This document shows, piece by piece, positions 5,066 to 5,160 of a stretch of DNA of 5,160 nucleotides. Every line of letters begins with the position of its first letter. Within the stretch, counting starts at the first letter, position 1. The notes beneath the pieces are model-generated. The model worked only from the letters and a program-made list of their open reading frames with translations, was not told the origin of the DNA and did no database searches. Source of the DNA: Candidatus Altarchaeales archaeon WOR_SM1_86-2 (GTDB taxonomy: Archaea > Altiarchaeota > Altiarchaeia > IMC4 > MCBC01); the NCBI GenBank assembly GCA_001723855.1, contig MCBC01000114.1, positions 1 through 5,160 of the forward strand. Reading direction: 5' to 3'. The position numbers and the translations under genes are program-made.

Positions 5066-5160
5066 ATGGAACTTAAAGGCAGTGCCCACAAATTTGGCGA
5101 TGACATAAACACGGACCTGATCATTTCAGGGAGATATAAGTTTAAAACCCTTGATATGAA
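5066..5160 (+). CDS. leuD: 3-isopropylmalate dehydratase small subunit (or homoaconitase small subunit), first 31 residues
   Basis: Only the N-terminus is inside the window: MELKGSAHKFGDDINTDLII followed by SGRYKFKTLDM. The FGDDINTDLIISGRY segment (10-24) is the signature start of the LeuD/AksE small-subunit family, in which this swivel domain pairs with a separate large [4Fe-4S] subunit to isomerise isopropylmalate or homocitrate-type substrates. In archaea the same family serves leucine synthesis and, in methanogens, the coenzyme B 2-oxosuberate pathway. The substrate-determining loop usually follows shortly after this point; only its beginning (YKFKT) may be present, so specificity is not decided. 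It is the only gene on the plus strand here and diverges from rps9. ATG 5066 places the motif at the expected distance. The reading continues past base 5160 without a stop. Confidence 0.88.
   Translation, partial: MELKGSAHKFGDDINTDLIISGRYKFKTLDM

Overview
This window looks archaeal. Ribosomal protein S9 has the archaeal ending (TEPHKP...RRQKSYR). The COG1672-type ATPase, the MEMO-family protein and the TIGR00267-like VIT1 membrane protein are typical of Archaea. Candidate promoters are TATA boxes rather than -35/-10 pairs, and no gene start shows a convincing Shine-Dalgarno sequence. A euryarchaeal or related lineage fits best; genus cannot be set from this window. Base composition is moderate, with very AT-rich intergenic DNA.

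All genes except the last are on the minus strand, so transcription runs right to left. On the right, rps9 (4548-4979) heads a tight run: rps9, an acylphosphatase-like gene (4112-4525), a MEMO/AmmeMemoRadiSam-B gene (3291-4100) and a VIT1/CCC1-like membrane protein (2669-3274). The gaps are 22, 11 and 16 bases, which suggests one operon. In many archaea S9 and MEMO lie in a longer ribosomal/RNA polymerase/enolase/S2/mevalonate cluster; here the genes usually between and around them are absent. leuD (5066 onward, plus strand) diverges from rps9 across an AT-rich 86-base promoter region holding a 9-base inverted repeat.

The middle (1914-2613) is accessory in character. It holds a 67-residue antitoxin-like gene with no toxin beside it, then a broken DUF362 gene that appears in no intact reading frame. 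Only its C-terminal part remains, spread over three frames; adding one base at each of three points would restore one continuous reading.

On the left, a stand-alone ATPase with a C-terminal winged helix (744-1913) ends 15 bases before hisC (1-728, cut by the window edge). Its upstream region has a consensus TATA box and two adjacent TA/CTAA-type palindromes that could be an operator. hisC (histidine synthesis) and leuD (leucine or related 2-oxoacid chain elongation) are the only metabolic genes.

I see no CRISPR array, insertion sequence, tRNA or rRNA. The least ordinary items are the DUF362 remnant, the orphan antitoxin, the acylphosphatase-like protein lacking the catalytic arginine, and the rearranged S9-MEMO neighbourhood. 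I did not find a clear new multi-gene system.
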